From JABMNT01 sp048262255 (GTDB taxonomy: Bacteria; Pseudomonadota; Alphaproteobacteria; Rhodospirillales; Casp-alpha2): DNA of 64,000 nucleotides. The notes beneath the pieces were generated by a model, which was not told the origin of the DNA, did no database searches, and saw only the letters and a program-made list of their open reading frames with translations. Every line of letters starts with the position of its first letter. The first letter of the stretch is position 1. The DNA lies in assembly GCA_048262255.1 (NCBI GenBank), contig JBLXFH010000006.1, positions 101,212 to 165,211 on the forward strand, given 5' to 3'. This document shows, one piece after another, positions 43,534 to 52,335 of the stretch. Made by a program: the position numbers and the translations under genes.

Positions 43534-44490
43534 ATGCGGTTTGGGCTTTCAACGTCATTGATCTTACACCTGTTGCTGGTTGCGGTCAGCTATTTCGGTA
43601 TCCCGTTTTTACGCAAGTCTCCGGAAATGGTTGATACGCCGATTTGGGTCGAGATCGTGAATGTGTCGGAGGTCACCAATGCTCCGCCGCCAGTGCCGGA
43701 AGCCAAACCAGAGCCAGAACCTGAGCCAGAACCTGAGCCAGAACCAAAACCAGAACCAGAACCGGAACCCATACCCGTACCCGAGCCGGAACCCGCTCCA
43801 CCACCGCCCCCAGCGCCTGAGCCGGCTCCGCCACCGCCACCGCCAGCCCCTGAGCCCGAACCTGAGCCTATTCCAGAGCCCGAACCTGAGCCTATTCCAG
43901 AGCCGGAGCCAAAGCCGGAGCCAAAGCCGGAGCCTAAACCCAAGCCGGAACCGAAACCGAAAGCGGAGGAAAAACCGCAATTCAAAATGTCCGGTTTGAA
44001 GCCGCAGAAAAAGCCGGAACCGCCGGACGCTTTCGCCAAGGTGCTGAAAACGCTTGAAGAACTGAAAAAACAACCGAAAACGGCGCCGCCGAAGGAGGTT
44101 GCGGAAAAGAAACCGTCTTTTGAGGAACAAATGGCGCAAGCGCTCAAAGCGCCCTCAAAAAAACATATTCCCGATCAACCTTTGTCGATAAGTGAGACAG
44201 ATGTTGTCCGCCTGCAGATTCAACAATGCTGGAACCTTCCGGCAGGGGCAAAAGATGCACAGGATCTGGTTATCGAGGTTTCTGTGATTATGAATCCGGA
44301 TGGGACGGTGCGTAAGGCGGAGGTTGTGGACGAGGCCCGGATGAGAAGCGACCCGTTTTACAGGGCATCTGCGGAATCGGCGCGAAGAGCGGTCTTGAAT
44401 CCGGACTGCAGTCCGCTCAAACTACCGCCGGAGAAATACAGCCAATGGCAACGCATGACATTGACTTTTAATCCAAAGGATATGTTTTAG
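43534..44490 (+). CDS. tolA: Tol-Pal system protein TolA, Pro-Glu repeat type
   Basis: Trans-periplasmic linker of the Tol system. An N-terminal anchor helix (TSLILHLLLVAVSYFGIPF) is followed by about 100 residues of Pro-Glu, Pro-Lys and Pro-Ala repeats (50-150) instead of the long helical Ala/Lys domain of enterobacterial TolA. The C-terminal TolA/TonB-like domain starts near LSISETDVVRLQIQQCWNLPAGAKDAQDL and ends NPKDMF. The repeat tract contains an exact 20-base direct repeat (43861-43880 and 43885-43904), a likely site of length change. 318 residues. Confidence 0.9.
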   Translation: MRFGLSTSLILHLLLVAVSYFGIPFLRKSPEMVDTPIWVEIVNVSEVTNAPPPVPEAKPEPEPEPEPEPEPKPEPEPEPIPVPEPEPAPPPPPAPEPAPPPPPPAPEPEPEPIPEPEPEPIPEPEPKPEPKPEPKPKPEPKPKAEEKPQFKMSGLKPQKKPEPPDAFAKVLKTLEELKKQPKTAPPKEVAEKKPSFEEQMAQALKAPSKKHIPDQPLSISETDVVRLQIQQCWNLPAGAKDAQDLVIEVSVIMNPDGTVRKAEVVDEARMRSDPFYRASAESARRAVLNPDCSPLKLPPEKYSQWQRMTLTFNPKDMF

Positions 44491-44492
44491 GA

Positions 44493-45836
44493 ATGATGGG
44501 TTTTATGCAGGTATCAAAATTTTCAGTTTGCTCGGCTTTGGTTGCGCTCCTTGTTTTTGCTTATGGCCCGGCTCAGGCAGAGTTGCGGATCGATATCACG
44601 CAAGGCTCCGTCAAGCCAATGCCGATTGCCGTCGCCGATATGATTGGTCAATCCAGTTCCGAGAAAAAGTTTGGGCTTGATATTGCGCGGGTGATTGCCG
44701 CCGACCTGGAACGCTCTGGCCTGTTCAGCCCGATTGATCGGCAATCGTTCATTCAAACGGCCGATGCTTTGCAATCTCTGCCTCGGTTTGGCGACTGGCG
44801 TGTGATTAATGCGCAGGCGCTGGTTCAGGGGCGGGTGCAGTTGGTGCCGGATGGGCGATTACGGGTCGAGTTTCGGTTGTGGGATGTCTTTGCTGAAACC
44901 CAGATGGTCGGTCTCGCCTATTTCACGATTCCAGATAACTGGCGGCGTGTTGCTCATATCATTTCCGACGCCATCTACAAGCGCATTACCGGCGAGTCCG
45001 GATATTTTGACACCCGTGTTGTCTATATTGCGGAATCAGGGCCGGCTAACCGTCGGATAAAACGACTGGCGATTATGGATCAGGATGGCGCCAACCATCG
45101 GTTCCTTACCGATGGGTCATCGTTGGTGCTGACGCCCCGGTTTTCACCGGAACTTCAGGAAATCACCTATCTTTCCTATTTCGGCAACCTGCCGCGCGTT
45201 TATATTTTCAATATTGATACGGGCCGGCAGGAGGTGCTGGGTGATTTCCCGGGTATGACGTTTGCGCCGCGGTTCTCGGACGATGGCAAAAAAGTCATTA
45301 TCAGCATGGCGAAGGATGGGAATTCCGATATCTTCACCATGGATTTGCGGACCCGCAAAGTCACTCAGTTGACATTTCATTCGGCCATCGACACATCAGG
45401 CAGTTTTGCGCCGGATGGGGCAAACATTGTTTTCAACTCTGACCGGGGGGGCACGCAACAACTTTACGTGATGACAGCCGAAGGAAAGTCGATTCGCCGG
45501 ATCAGTTATGGACAGGGCCGTTATGCGACACCGGTCTGGTCGCCTCGCGGTGATTTGATCGCCTTCACGAAAATTCACAAAGGCCGGTTCTTTATCGGGG
45601 TCATGCGCCCGGATGGCACTGGCGAACGTTTGCTGGCCGAAGACTTTCTGGTTGAATCGCCAACTTGGTCGCCAAATGGCCGAGTTCTCATGTTTTTTCG
45701 ACAAAGCAAGTCAACGGCTGATGGTAAGGGGGGGCAGTCAAAACTGTTCAGTGTCGATTTGACCGGCCATAATTTACGGGAAATTATCACTCCCATGGAT
45801 GCATCCGACCCCGCATGGTCACCCTTGATCCCTTAA
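44493..45836 (+). CDS. tolB: Tol-Pal system protein TolB
   Basis: Periplasmic beta-propeller that binds Pal and TolA. A signal peptide (SVCSALVALLVFAYGPAQA) precedes the mature start ELRIDITQGSVKPMPIAVADM; the N-terminal alpha/beta domain is followed by WD40-like repeats containing the sets DQDGANHRFLTDGSS, FSDDGKKVIISMAKDGNSDIF and SPRGDLIAFTK. ATG 44493 or the ATG at 44508 could start translation. Normal length (about 440 residues). Confidence 0.94.
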   Translation: MMGFMQVSKFSVCSALVALLVFAYGPAQAELRIDITQGSVKPMPIAVADMIGQSSSEKKFGLDIARVIAADLERSGLFSPIDRQSFIQTADALQSLPRFGDWRVINAQALVQGRVQLVPDGRLRVEFRLWDVFAETQMVGLAYFTIPDNWRRVAHIISDAIYKRITGESGYFDTRVVYIAESGPANRRIKRLAIMDQDGANHRFLTDGSSLVLTPRFSPELQEITYLSYFGNLPRVYIFNIDTGRQEVLGDFPGMTFAPRFSDDGKKVIISMAKDGNSDIFTMDLRTRKVTQLTFHSAIDTSGSFAPDGANIVFNSDRGGTQQLYVMTAEGKSIRRISYGQGRYATPVWSPRGDLIAFTKIHKGRFFIGVMRPDGTGERLLAEDFLVESPTWSPNGRVLMFFRQSKSTADGKGGQSKLFSVDLTGHNLREIITPMDASDPAWSPLIP

Positions 45837-46006
45837 TCATCTTGTAATATCTTTATGTTTCAATGCGTTTAAGAAAAAAACGCTTGAAATTAGCTCCTGA
45901 TTCTTTAATTAGTTGTGACTCAAGGAATATTCTTTTGTTTTGTGTGCCTGATCTGCTTATTTTGAGTGGTATCAGCAAATTACTATCCCGGTGAAGGGGG
46001 AATTAA

Positions 46007-46537
46007 ATGCGCTTTAAGATTTTTGGCATTCTCGCAGCTGCCGCGCTTTTGAGTGCGTGTGCTTCAGGTTCAGAAGATAAAGGCATGACGAGTGGTGCTG
46101 GTTCTGTGGCTGATGCGAAACCAGTCGAATCCTACACGACTCCACTTGGTGGAGCTTCCGCTGTAGCGCCTGGCTCGCAGGAAGATTTGGTAGCCAATGT
46201 TGGTGACCGTGTCTTTTTTGCTTTTGACCAATACGCGCTTGATGGCAAAAGCCGCGCTGTACTGGACAAGCAAGCCGCTTGGTTGAATGCAAACCCGTCT
46301 GTGACTGTAACGATCCAAGGTCATTGTGACGAACGCGGAACACGGGAGTACAACTTGGCTCTGGGTGAGCGTCGTGCAAACTCAGCTAAAGACTATCTCG
46401 TTCAATTGGGTATCAACCCAAGCCGTGTTGTAACCATTTCCTATGGCAAAGAGCGCCCGGTAGCTCTGGGCTCTAATGAAGCCGCATGGGCGCAAAATCG
46501 CCGTTCTGTAACGGTTGTCGGTGGTGCTGGCAGCTAA
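46007..46537 (+). CDS. pal: Peptidoglycan-associated lipoprotein Pal
   Basis: Lipoprotein of the outer membrane anchored to peptidoglycan. Signal sequence with lipobox LLSAC (Cys18). OmpA-like C-terminal domain with VFFAFDQYALDGKSRAVLDKQAAWLNA and the diaminopimelate-binding segment VTIQGHCDERGTREYNLALGERRANSAKDYLV. 176 residues. It sits 170 bases after tolB in an AT-rich gap, so it may have its own promoter, as pal often does. Confidence 0.95.
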   Translation: MRFKIFGILAAAALLSACASGSEDKGMTSGAGSVADAKPVESYTTPLGGASAVAPGSQEDLVANVGDRVFFAFDQYALDGKSRAVLDKQAAWLNANPSVTVTIQGHCDERGTREYNLALGERRANSAKDYLVQLGINPSRVVTISYGKERPVALGSNEAAWAQNRRSVTVVGGAGS

Positions 46538-46569
46538 GCGACGTTATTTCGCTTAGCGTACGTAGATGT

Positions 46570-46616
46570 AGACGCCTGTCCCCCGGTACTGCCGGCGGGG
46601 CAGGCGTCTTATTTTT
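46570..46616 (+). terminator. Intrinsic terminator after pal
   Basis: AGACGCCTG (46570-46578) pairs with CAGGCGTCT (46601-46609); four further C-G pairs extend the stem with one bulge. TATTTTTG follows. It separates pal from cpoB. Confidence 0.87.
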
Positions 46617-46669
46617 GCCCAGATGTTTTGGTATCATGACCCGGATATTGCGAGTTATGGAGATCATTA

Positions 46670-47698
46670 ATGCCTCGTTCGTCCCATTTAACACGTCTTT
46701 GCGCCTGTGTTTTTCTTTTCGGAGCGACCGTTCTTGCGGTTTCGCCAAGCGCCTTTGGACAGCAGCAGGATGTTCAGCCCCTTCTTGACCGGCTGGAGCG
46801 TTTGGAGCGCGATATCCGAACCCTGAATATCCAGGTGTCGCGTGGCGGGCCTGTGACGCCACTGGCAAGTGCACAAACCTCTGGACCGGAACAGAAGCTG
46901 GATGGCCCAGCCATTGCCCGGATGGGCGCGCGTATGGACAGTCTTGAAAATGACCTTCGGGTTGTGACTGGAACCGTTGAAACCGTTAATCATCAGATTG
47001 TCCGGGTAACGGACCGGTTGGATAAACTGGTTAGCGATATTGAGTTTCGCCTGACTGCACTTGAAGCCCGGGGCGGGATGATGCCTGCGGGGCAGCAGGG
47101 CGTTGGAACGGAACAGCCGGTTCTCTCGGCAGCGCCTTCACCGGCCGGCGTGCAAGCGGTAGCGCCGCCGCCGGGCAATCAGATATTGGGAACCATTCCG
47201 GTGTCTGACCTCGAAAAGATCGAACAGGCCAAAGCCTCCCAAACATCCACGCCGCCGCCAAGCCCGGCGACTGAAACGGCAAGCATAGCACCGAGTGGTG
47301 CCTTACCTGCGGGAACGGTTAAGGAGCAATATACTTACGCCTTTAATTTGCTCCGGCAAACCAACTATGCGCAAGCCGAAGTAGCCTTCAAAGCGTTTAT
47401 CGATGCAAATGGCGAGGATCCTCTGGCGAGCAATGCCCGCTATTGGCTGGGCGAGACCTATTATGTTCGGCGCGCCTACAATGAGGCGGCCCAGATGTTT
47501 TTGGAAGCCTTCAGCAAAGATGCAGAAGGTCCGAAGGCTTCGGATTCGCTTTTGAAGCTTGGAAAATCATTGGGCGCGCTCGGGAAAACCGAAGATGCCT
47601 GCACAGCCTTTAACAAACTTCTGTCTGATTTTCCAAAGGCTTCATCCAGTGTGAAAAATGCCGTTGCGCGCGAACGTGAGCAGCATTCCTGCCCCTGA
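46670..47698 (+). CDS. cpoB: Cell division coordinator CpoB (YbgF)
   Basis: Periplasmic partner of the Tol system that coordinates constriction with cell-wall synthesis. Signal peptide (FLFGATVLAVSPSAFG) followed by an N-terminal coiled coil (VQPLLDRLERLERDIRTLNIQVS), a Pro-rich linker (about 140-215), and a C-terminal TPR domain from EQYTYAFNLLRQTNYAQAEVAFKAFIDAN onward with ARYWLGETYYVRRAYNEAAQMF. 342 residues, typical. The tilS start lies within its last codons. Confidence 0.92.
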   Translation: MPRSSHLTRLCACVFLFGATVLAVSPSAFGQQQDVQPLLDRLERLERDIRTLNIQVSRGGPVTPLASAQTSGPEQKLDGPAIARMGARMDSLENDLRVVTGTVETVNHQIVRVTDRLDKLVSDIEFRLTALEARGGMMPAGQQGVGTEQPVLSAAPSPAGVQAVAPPPGNQILGTIPVSDLEKIEQAKASQTSTPPPSPATETASIAPSGALPAGTVKEQYTYAFNLLRQTNYAQAEVAFKAFIDANGEDPLASNARYWLGETYYVRRAYNEAAQMFLEAFSKDAEGPKASDSLLKLGKSLGALGKTEDACTAFNKLLSDFPKASSSVKNAVAREREQHSCP

Positions 47699-49049
47699 TC
47701 CGCTTGACATCAGCCCTTCCGAAGCGTCGCTTTACGAGCGGTTTCTTCTGGGAATGGAGAAGCTTGGCCCCTTTGAAGAGCGCCCGCATGTTGCTGTTGG
47801 CGTTTCGGGCGGCAGCGATAGTATGGCGCTGGTCCGTCTTGTTCAGCGCTGGGCCCGGTCACGACAAGGCCGCGTCGTGGCGCTTACGGTTGATCATGGC
47901 CTGCGGAGCGGCTCGCGACAGGAAGCCGAAGCGGTTGGCGATTGGCTGAGCGCATTGGGCGTTGATCAGCATATTCTAACCTGGCAGGGCAAAAAACGGG
48001 CGACCCGTATTCAAGCGGCGGCCCGCGATGCGCGCTACCGGCTCATGGAAGAATGGTGTGCGGCCAACCATGTCCTGCATTTGTGCGTTGGGCACACATC
48101 CAATGATCAGGCGGAAACCTACCTGATGCGGGAAAGCCATGGCAGCGGCAAGGACGGGCTGGCCGGGATGAGCCTAATTCGGGAGTCTCGCAAATGCCGC
48201 CTGCTGCGCCCGTTGTTGGCGATGAAAAGGGATGAACTGCGTCATTTTTTGAGGATGCAAGAGGCGGATTGGGTGGAAGACCCTTCCAATAAGAACGCCG
48301 CATTCGAGCGCGTACGCTGTCGGATGCATCTTGCGATGAGCAAGCCGTCCGAAACCGACTTGTGCATAAAAGCCTCCGGTTTTGCAAAAGCGCGCATGGT
48401 AGGAGACAGGGCACTGGCTCAACAGTTAGCAAAGGCTGTATCGCTCCACCCGCTGGGGACTGCCGCGATTTCTCATGACGTGTTTGCACAAGCTGACAGT
48501 GAAATGCAGGCGAAAGTTCTGTCCCGGGTGCTGTCGGTAATTGGCGGGCGCGCCTATGCACCGAGCTTGCGTCGGATGGGGGCGTTGCTTTCGCAGATTT
48601 CCGAGGCGGAGTTTCCAACCATGACAATGGGTGGCTGTCAGATTTCCTGGACAAAAACGGGAGTGTCCATAATTAGAGAGCAGCGTGGTTTGCCGCATCC
48701 TCTATCCGTGAAGCCCGGTGATTGCGTGCATTGGGACAACCGGTTTCAGATGGTTTTCGGCGAAGGCCTTTTAAGGTGTCGGGGGGCGGCCACTCTGCGT
48801 TCGCTTGAAGACAGGGACTGGCCGATGATCAAAGCCAAAGCAGACCTGCGGCAATGGCCTTTATCACCTTATCAGATTTGCCGAAGTCTGCCGGTGATTA
48901 TGGATGATGAGGGGGTCTTTGCCATGCCGCATGTGGGGTATTTGCGGGACGAAAAGAAAAAGAATCAAAATAATGCGAGCGAATCCATAAGGTTTCTGTC
49001 ATTTTACCCTCAATATTCCCTGTCAGGGGCGGGGTTTGCTGTTGCTTAA
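47658..49049 (+). CDS. tilS: tRNA(Ile)-lysidine synthase
   Basis: Changes C34 of the AUA-reading tRNA-Ile to lysidine. PP-loop SGGSDS is at residues 50-55, followed by LTVDHGLRSGSRQEAE and GHTSNDQAETYLMRESHGSGKDGLAGM. The C-terminal part is less conserved. The first ATG (47658) overlaps cpoB by 41 bases; GTG 47676 is an alternative, and neither has a strong ribosome site. 463 residues from ATG. It lies between cpoB and ftsH, as in related bacteria. Confidence 0.9.
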   Translation: MPLRANVSSIPAPDPLDISPSEASLYERFLLGMEKLGPFEERPHVAVGVSGGSDSMALVRLVQRWARSRQGRVVALTVDHGLRSGSRQEAEAVGDWLSALGVDQHILTWQGKKRATRIQAAARDARYRLMEEWCAANHVLHLCVGHTSNDQAETYLMRESHGSGKDGLAGMSLIRESRKCRLLRPLLAMKRDELRHFLRMQEADWVEDPSNKNAAFERVRCRMHLAMSKPSETDLCIKASGFAKARMVGDRALAQQLAKAVSLHPLGTAAISHDVFAQADSEMQAKVLSRVLSVIGGRAYAPSLRRMGALLSQISEAEFPTMTMGGCQISWTKTGVSIIREQRGLPHPLSVKPGDCVHWDNRFQMVFGEGLLRCRGAATLRSLEDRDWPMIKAKADLRQWPLSPYQICRSLPVIMDDEGVFAMPHVGYLRDEKKKNQNNASESIRFLSFYPQYSLSGAGFAVA

Positions 49050-49132
49050 TCGATGAAACCGATTATCTCAGTACAGAATGCGGCGTTGCCGCGAAAAGAT
49101 GTTATTAGCGGCTGGTTTGAAAGGGCACTGTT

Positions 49133-51070
49133 TTGAATTTCGGTAGAAACTTGGCACTCTGGGTAATTATCGCCCTCTTGGTTTTCGCCCTTTTCAACTT
49201 GTTCCAGGGGTCATCACAACGCAATACCCAGTTGTCTCTGGCGTTTTCGGATTTCATGACGTCTGTTGAGGCGGGTGATGTGCGTGATGTGACCATTCAG
49301 GGACAAGGCATAACCGGCCATTATCGAGACGGCCGCACCTTCCAGACCTATGCACCTGATGATCCAGCACTGGTCGGAAATCTGACCAAGCAAGGTGTGC
49401 GGATCAGTGCTGTTCCTTCCGATGAAGGCTCACCAACGCTGTTCAGCATTCTGATATCCTGGTTCCCCATACTGCTTTTGATCGGGGTGTGGATTTTCTT
49501 CATGCGCCAGATGCAGGGCGGCAGCGGGAAAGCCATGGGCTTCGGTAAATCGAAAGCCCGGCTGTTGACGGAAAAAACCGGTCGGGTGACGTTTGATGAT
49601 GTTGCCGGCATTGATGAAGCCAAGCAGGAACTGGAAGAGATTGTCGATTTTCTGAAAGATCCGCAAAAGTTCCAGCGTCTTGGCGGAAAAATTCCAAAAG
49701 GCTGTTTGCTGGTGGGTCCTCCGGGAACCGGTAAAACCTTGTTGGCTCGAGCCATTGCCGGTGAAGCCAATGTCCCGTTCTTTACGATTTCCGGCTCGGA
49801 TTTTGTTGAGATGTTTGTTGGTGTTGGTGCCAGCCGGGTGCGTGACATGTTTGAACAAGGCAAGAAGAACGCGCCGTGCATCATCTTTATTGACGAGATT
49901 GATGCTGTCGGTCGTCACCGGGGCGCAGGTCTTGGCGGCGGTAACGATGAACGCGAGCAGACCCTGAACCAGTTGCTGGTCGAAATGGACGGCTTTGAAT
50001 CCAACGAGGGCGTGATCCTGATTGCCGCAACCAACCGGCCGGATGTGCTTGATCCTGCCCTGTTGCGTCCGGGCCGTTTTGATCGACAGATCACTGTTCC
50101 CAATCCGGATATCATTGGCCGTGAAAAAATCCTTAAAGTACATATGAACAAGGTTCCTTTGGCACCTGATGTTGACGCCCGCACGATCGCGCGTGGTACG
50201 CCTGGTTTTTCTGGTGCGGACCTGGCTAATCTGGTCAATGAAGCGGCTCTTTTGGCGGCCCGTACGGGTAAGCGGGTTGTCACCATGGCTGATTTTGAAA
50301 TGGCTAAAGACAAGGTGATGATGGGCTCCGAACGCCGGTCCATGGTGATGACGGAAGATGAGAAATCATTGACAGCCTATCATGAAGCCGGACATGCGTT
50401 GGTTGGCATCCATATGCCGAAAACCGATCCGCTTCACAAAGTGACCATCATTCCGCGTGGTCGGGCGCTTGGTGTGACCATGAACCTGCCGGAACGCGAT
50501 CAGTTGAGCTTTTCTGAAGTGATGCTGAAATCACGTCTGGCGATGATGTATGGCGGCCGTATTGCCGAGGAATTGATCTTCGGTAAGGAAAACATCACGA
50601 CCGGTGCCGGTAACGATATCCAGCAGGCGACCAATATGGCGCGCCGCATGGTGACGGAATACGGGTTCTCCGATAAACTGGGGCGTTTGCGCTATTCGGA
50701 TAACGAGGAAGAAGTTTTCTTGGGTCACTCCGTTGCCCGCACCAAAAATATCTCCGATGAAACGGCTGCCCTTATCGACAGCGAAGTGCGTCGTTTGATC
50801 GAAGAAGCAGAAACAGAGGCCCGCCGTATTCTGACTGACCATAATGACGAGTTGGAACTGATCGCTAAAGCCCTTCTCGAATATGAAACCCTTTCGGGCG
50901 ATGATGTTCGGGCTTTGCTGAATGGCGAAGCCATAACGCGTGATGATGGGGATGATACACCTTCTCCAGAAGGCGGGCATCGCTCATCGGTTCCCTCCAG
51001 TGGATCGGCCAAGAAAAAAGGCGAAGGCCCTTCCGGTATTGGCGGCGCAGAGCCTCAGCCTGAATCCTGA
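49133..51070 (+). CDS. ftsH: ATP-dependent zinc metalloprotease FtsH
   Basis: Membrane-anchored AAA+ protease that degrades membrane and regulatory proteins. Two helices (about 5-23 and 102-123) flank a short periplasmic domain. The Walker A GPPGTGKT, Walker B FIDEID, second region of homology and zinc site HEAGH (417-421) are intact. Translation appears to start at TTG 49133 (NFGRNLALWVII), with AAAGGG upstream; no suitable ATG lies nearby. The C-terminal tail is Ser/Gly-rich. Ordered ahead of folP and glmM as in many proteobacteria. Confidence 0.96.
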   Translation: MNFGRNLALWVIIALLVFALFNLFQGSSQRNTQLSLAFSDFMTSVEAGDVRDVTIQGQGITGHYRDGRTFQTYAPDDPALVGNLTKQGVRISAVPSDEGSPTLFSILISWFPILLLIGVWIFFMRQMQGGSGKAMGFGKSKARLLTEKTGRVTFDDVAGIDEAKQELEEIVDFLKDPQKFQRLGGKIPKGCLLVGPPGTGKTLLARAIAGEANVPFFTISGSDFVEMFVGVGASRVRDMFEQGKKNAPCIIFIDEIDAVGRHRGAGLGGGNDEREQTLNQLLVEMDGFESNEGVILIAATNRPDVLDPALLRPGRFDRQITVPNPDIIGREKILKVHMNKVPLAPDVDARTIARGTPGFSGADLANLVNEAALLAARTGKRVVTMADFEMAKDKVMMGSERRSMVMTEDEKSLTAYHEAGHALVGIHMPKTDPLHKVTIIPRGRALGVTMNLPERDQLSFSEVMLKSRLAMMYGGRIAEELIFGKENITTGAGNDIQQATNMARRMVTEYGFSDKLGRLRYSDNEEEVFLGHSVARTKNISDETAALIDSEVRRLIEEAETEARRILTDHNDELELIAKALLEYETLSGDDVRALLNGEAITRDDGDDTPSPEGGHRSSVPSSGSAKKKGEGPSGIGGAEPQPES

Positions 51071-51081
51071 TTTCAGGCGGG

Positions 51082-51930
51082 ATGGTGGTGTCCATGACGC
51101 CTGAGTCTTATGCCGGGATATCTCTGGAAACGTTTCGGATCATGGGTGTCATCAATGTGACGCCAGACAGTTTTTCCGATGGGGGCGAAGTGTTTGCTCC
51201 CGGGGATGCCATCGCGCGTGGTCAGGCAATGGTGGCGGCGGGTGCCGATATCCTTGATATTGGAGGGGAGTCGACCCGTCCCGGCGCCGACGAAATATCA
51301 ACGCAGGAAGAGATCCGCCGCGTCATCCCCGTACTTGAGGGGCTGGCTGGTTGTGGTGCTGTGTTGTCTATTGATACGCGCCATGCCGATGTGATGGCGG
51401 CGGCCGTAGAGGCCGGAGCGCAGATCGTCAACGATGTGACAGCGCTCACCGGCGATGCAGCAGCCCTACAGACAGTCGCCCGGCTGGGCTGTCCAGTGAT
51501 GCTGATGCATATGCAAGGCGAGCCCGGCACCATGCAGAAAAATCCGCACTATGAAGACGCGCCAACTGAGGTTTCCATCTATCTGAAACAGCGAATCGAG
51601 GCTTGTGAGAAGGCGGGTATCGACCGCGCACAGATCGCCATCGATCCGGGCATCGGTTTTGGCAAAACGCTTGAGCACAACCTGCAAATCATCAACCAGA
51701 TTGATAACTTGCATGAACATGGCTGTGCGGTGGTTCTGGGGGTTTCGAGAAAAAGATTCATTGAGGCCATTTCCGGCGCTAAAATACCTCAGGAACGCTT
51801 GCCGGGGTCTTTGGCGGCGGCGGTTTACGGTCGCACCAAAGGGGTGCAGATTTTCCGTGTGCATGATGTCGCAGAAACCCGACAGGCCTTGGCGGTTTGT
51901 GATCATATTCAATCTGTTACAAAAGCTTGA
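51082..51930 (+). CDS. folP: Dihydropteroate synthase
   Basis: Joins p-aminobenzoate to dihydropterin pyrophosphate, the sulfonamide target. IMGVINVTPDSFSDGG, DIGGESTRPGADE, INDVTAL, MLMHMQGEPGTMQ and DPGIGFGKTLEHN are all visible; GVSRKRFI near residue 218 is the phosphate-binding segment. 282 residues from the first ATG; ATG 51094 is also possible. Eleven bases after ftsH. Confidence 0.94.
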   Translation: MVVSMTPESYAGISLETFRIMGVINVTPDSFSDGGEVFAPGDAIARGQAMVAAGADILDIGGESTRPGADEISTQEEIRRVIPVLEGLAGCGAVLSIDTRHADVMAAAVEAGAQIVNDVTALTGDAAALQTVARLGCPVMLMHMQGEPGTMQKNPHYEDAPTEVSIYLKQRIEACEKAGIDRAQIAIDPGIGFGKTLEHNLQIINQIDNLHEHGCAVVLGVSRKRFIEAISGAKIPQERLPGSLAAAVYGRTKGVQIFRVHDVAETRQALAVCDHIQSVTKA

Positions 51931-51943
51931 ATTGGAGGTGGCT

Positions 51944-52228
51944 ATGACTTTTGACGAATTCAAACAATCCCTGAGCAACGATACCCCACCGCAGGACGCA
52001 ACCCCGGTCCTGCAGGCCATGTGGTATCAGGCCAACGGTAACTGGGCCAAGGCCCATAACATTGCGCAAGACAACAGCTCTCCTGAAGGCGACTGGGTGC
52101 ATGCGTTTCTGCATCGTGACGAAGGCGATTTGTCAAATGCCGGTTATTGGTACCGGCGCGCACAAAAGCCCGTCGCCTCTGGCCCGATTGCCGAGGAATG
52201 GAAGCAACTGGTTGAGGCCTTTCTCTGA
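51944..52228 (+). CDS. Conserved hypothetical protein between folP and glmM
   Basis: A 94-residue soluble protein (MTFDEFKQSLSNDTPPQDATPVLQAMWYQANGNWAKAHNIAQDN ... GDWVHAFLHRDEGDLSNAGYWYRRAQKPV). The WAKAHNIAQ and VHAFLHRDEGDLSNAGYWYRRA helices look like a pair of TPR-like hairpins. A strong GGAGG site at 51934-51938 sets the start, although the open frame runs back inside folP. I recall similar proteins in other alphaproteobacteria, with unknown role. Confidence 0.75.
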   Translation: MTFDEFKQSLSNDTPPQDATPVLQAMWYQANGNWAKAHNIAQDNSSPEGDWVHAFLHRDEGDLSNAGYWYRRAQKPVASGPIAEEWKQLVEAFL

Positions 52229-52335
52229 GCTAATCGGTTGTTAATACTGACGACCTAACATAATGAAATAATTTGTGACCTGAAGTTTCGAGCGCCTTGG
52301 GTTAAATTTGATCAAACAGAATATTGGTAAAATTT

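Noticed and set aside
43590..44147. Long minus-strand frame rich in Gly and Ser, antisense to tolA
   Set aside because: It is the complement of the Pro-Glu repeat tract (low complexity on both strands), with no ribosome site; tolA in the operon explains the sequence.
45865..45883. GCGTTT/AAACGC hairpin after tolB
   Set aside because: Only six pairs and no T run, so I do not call it a terminator.
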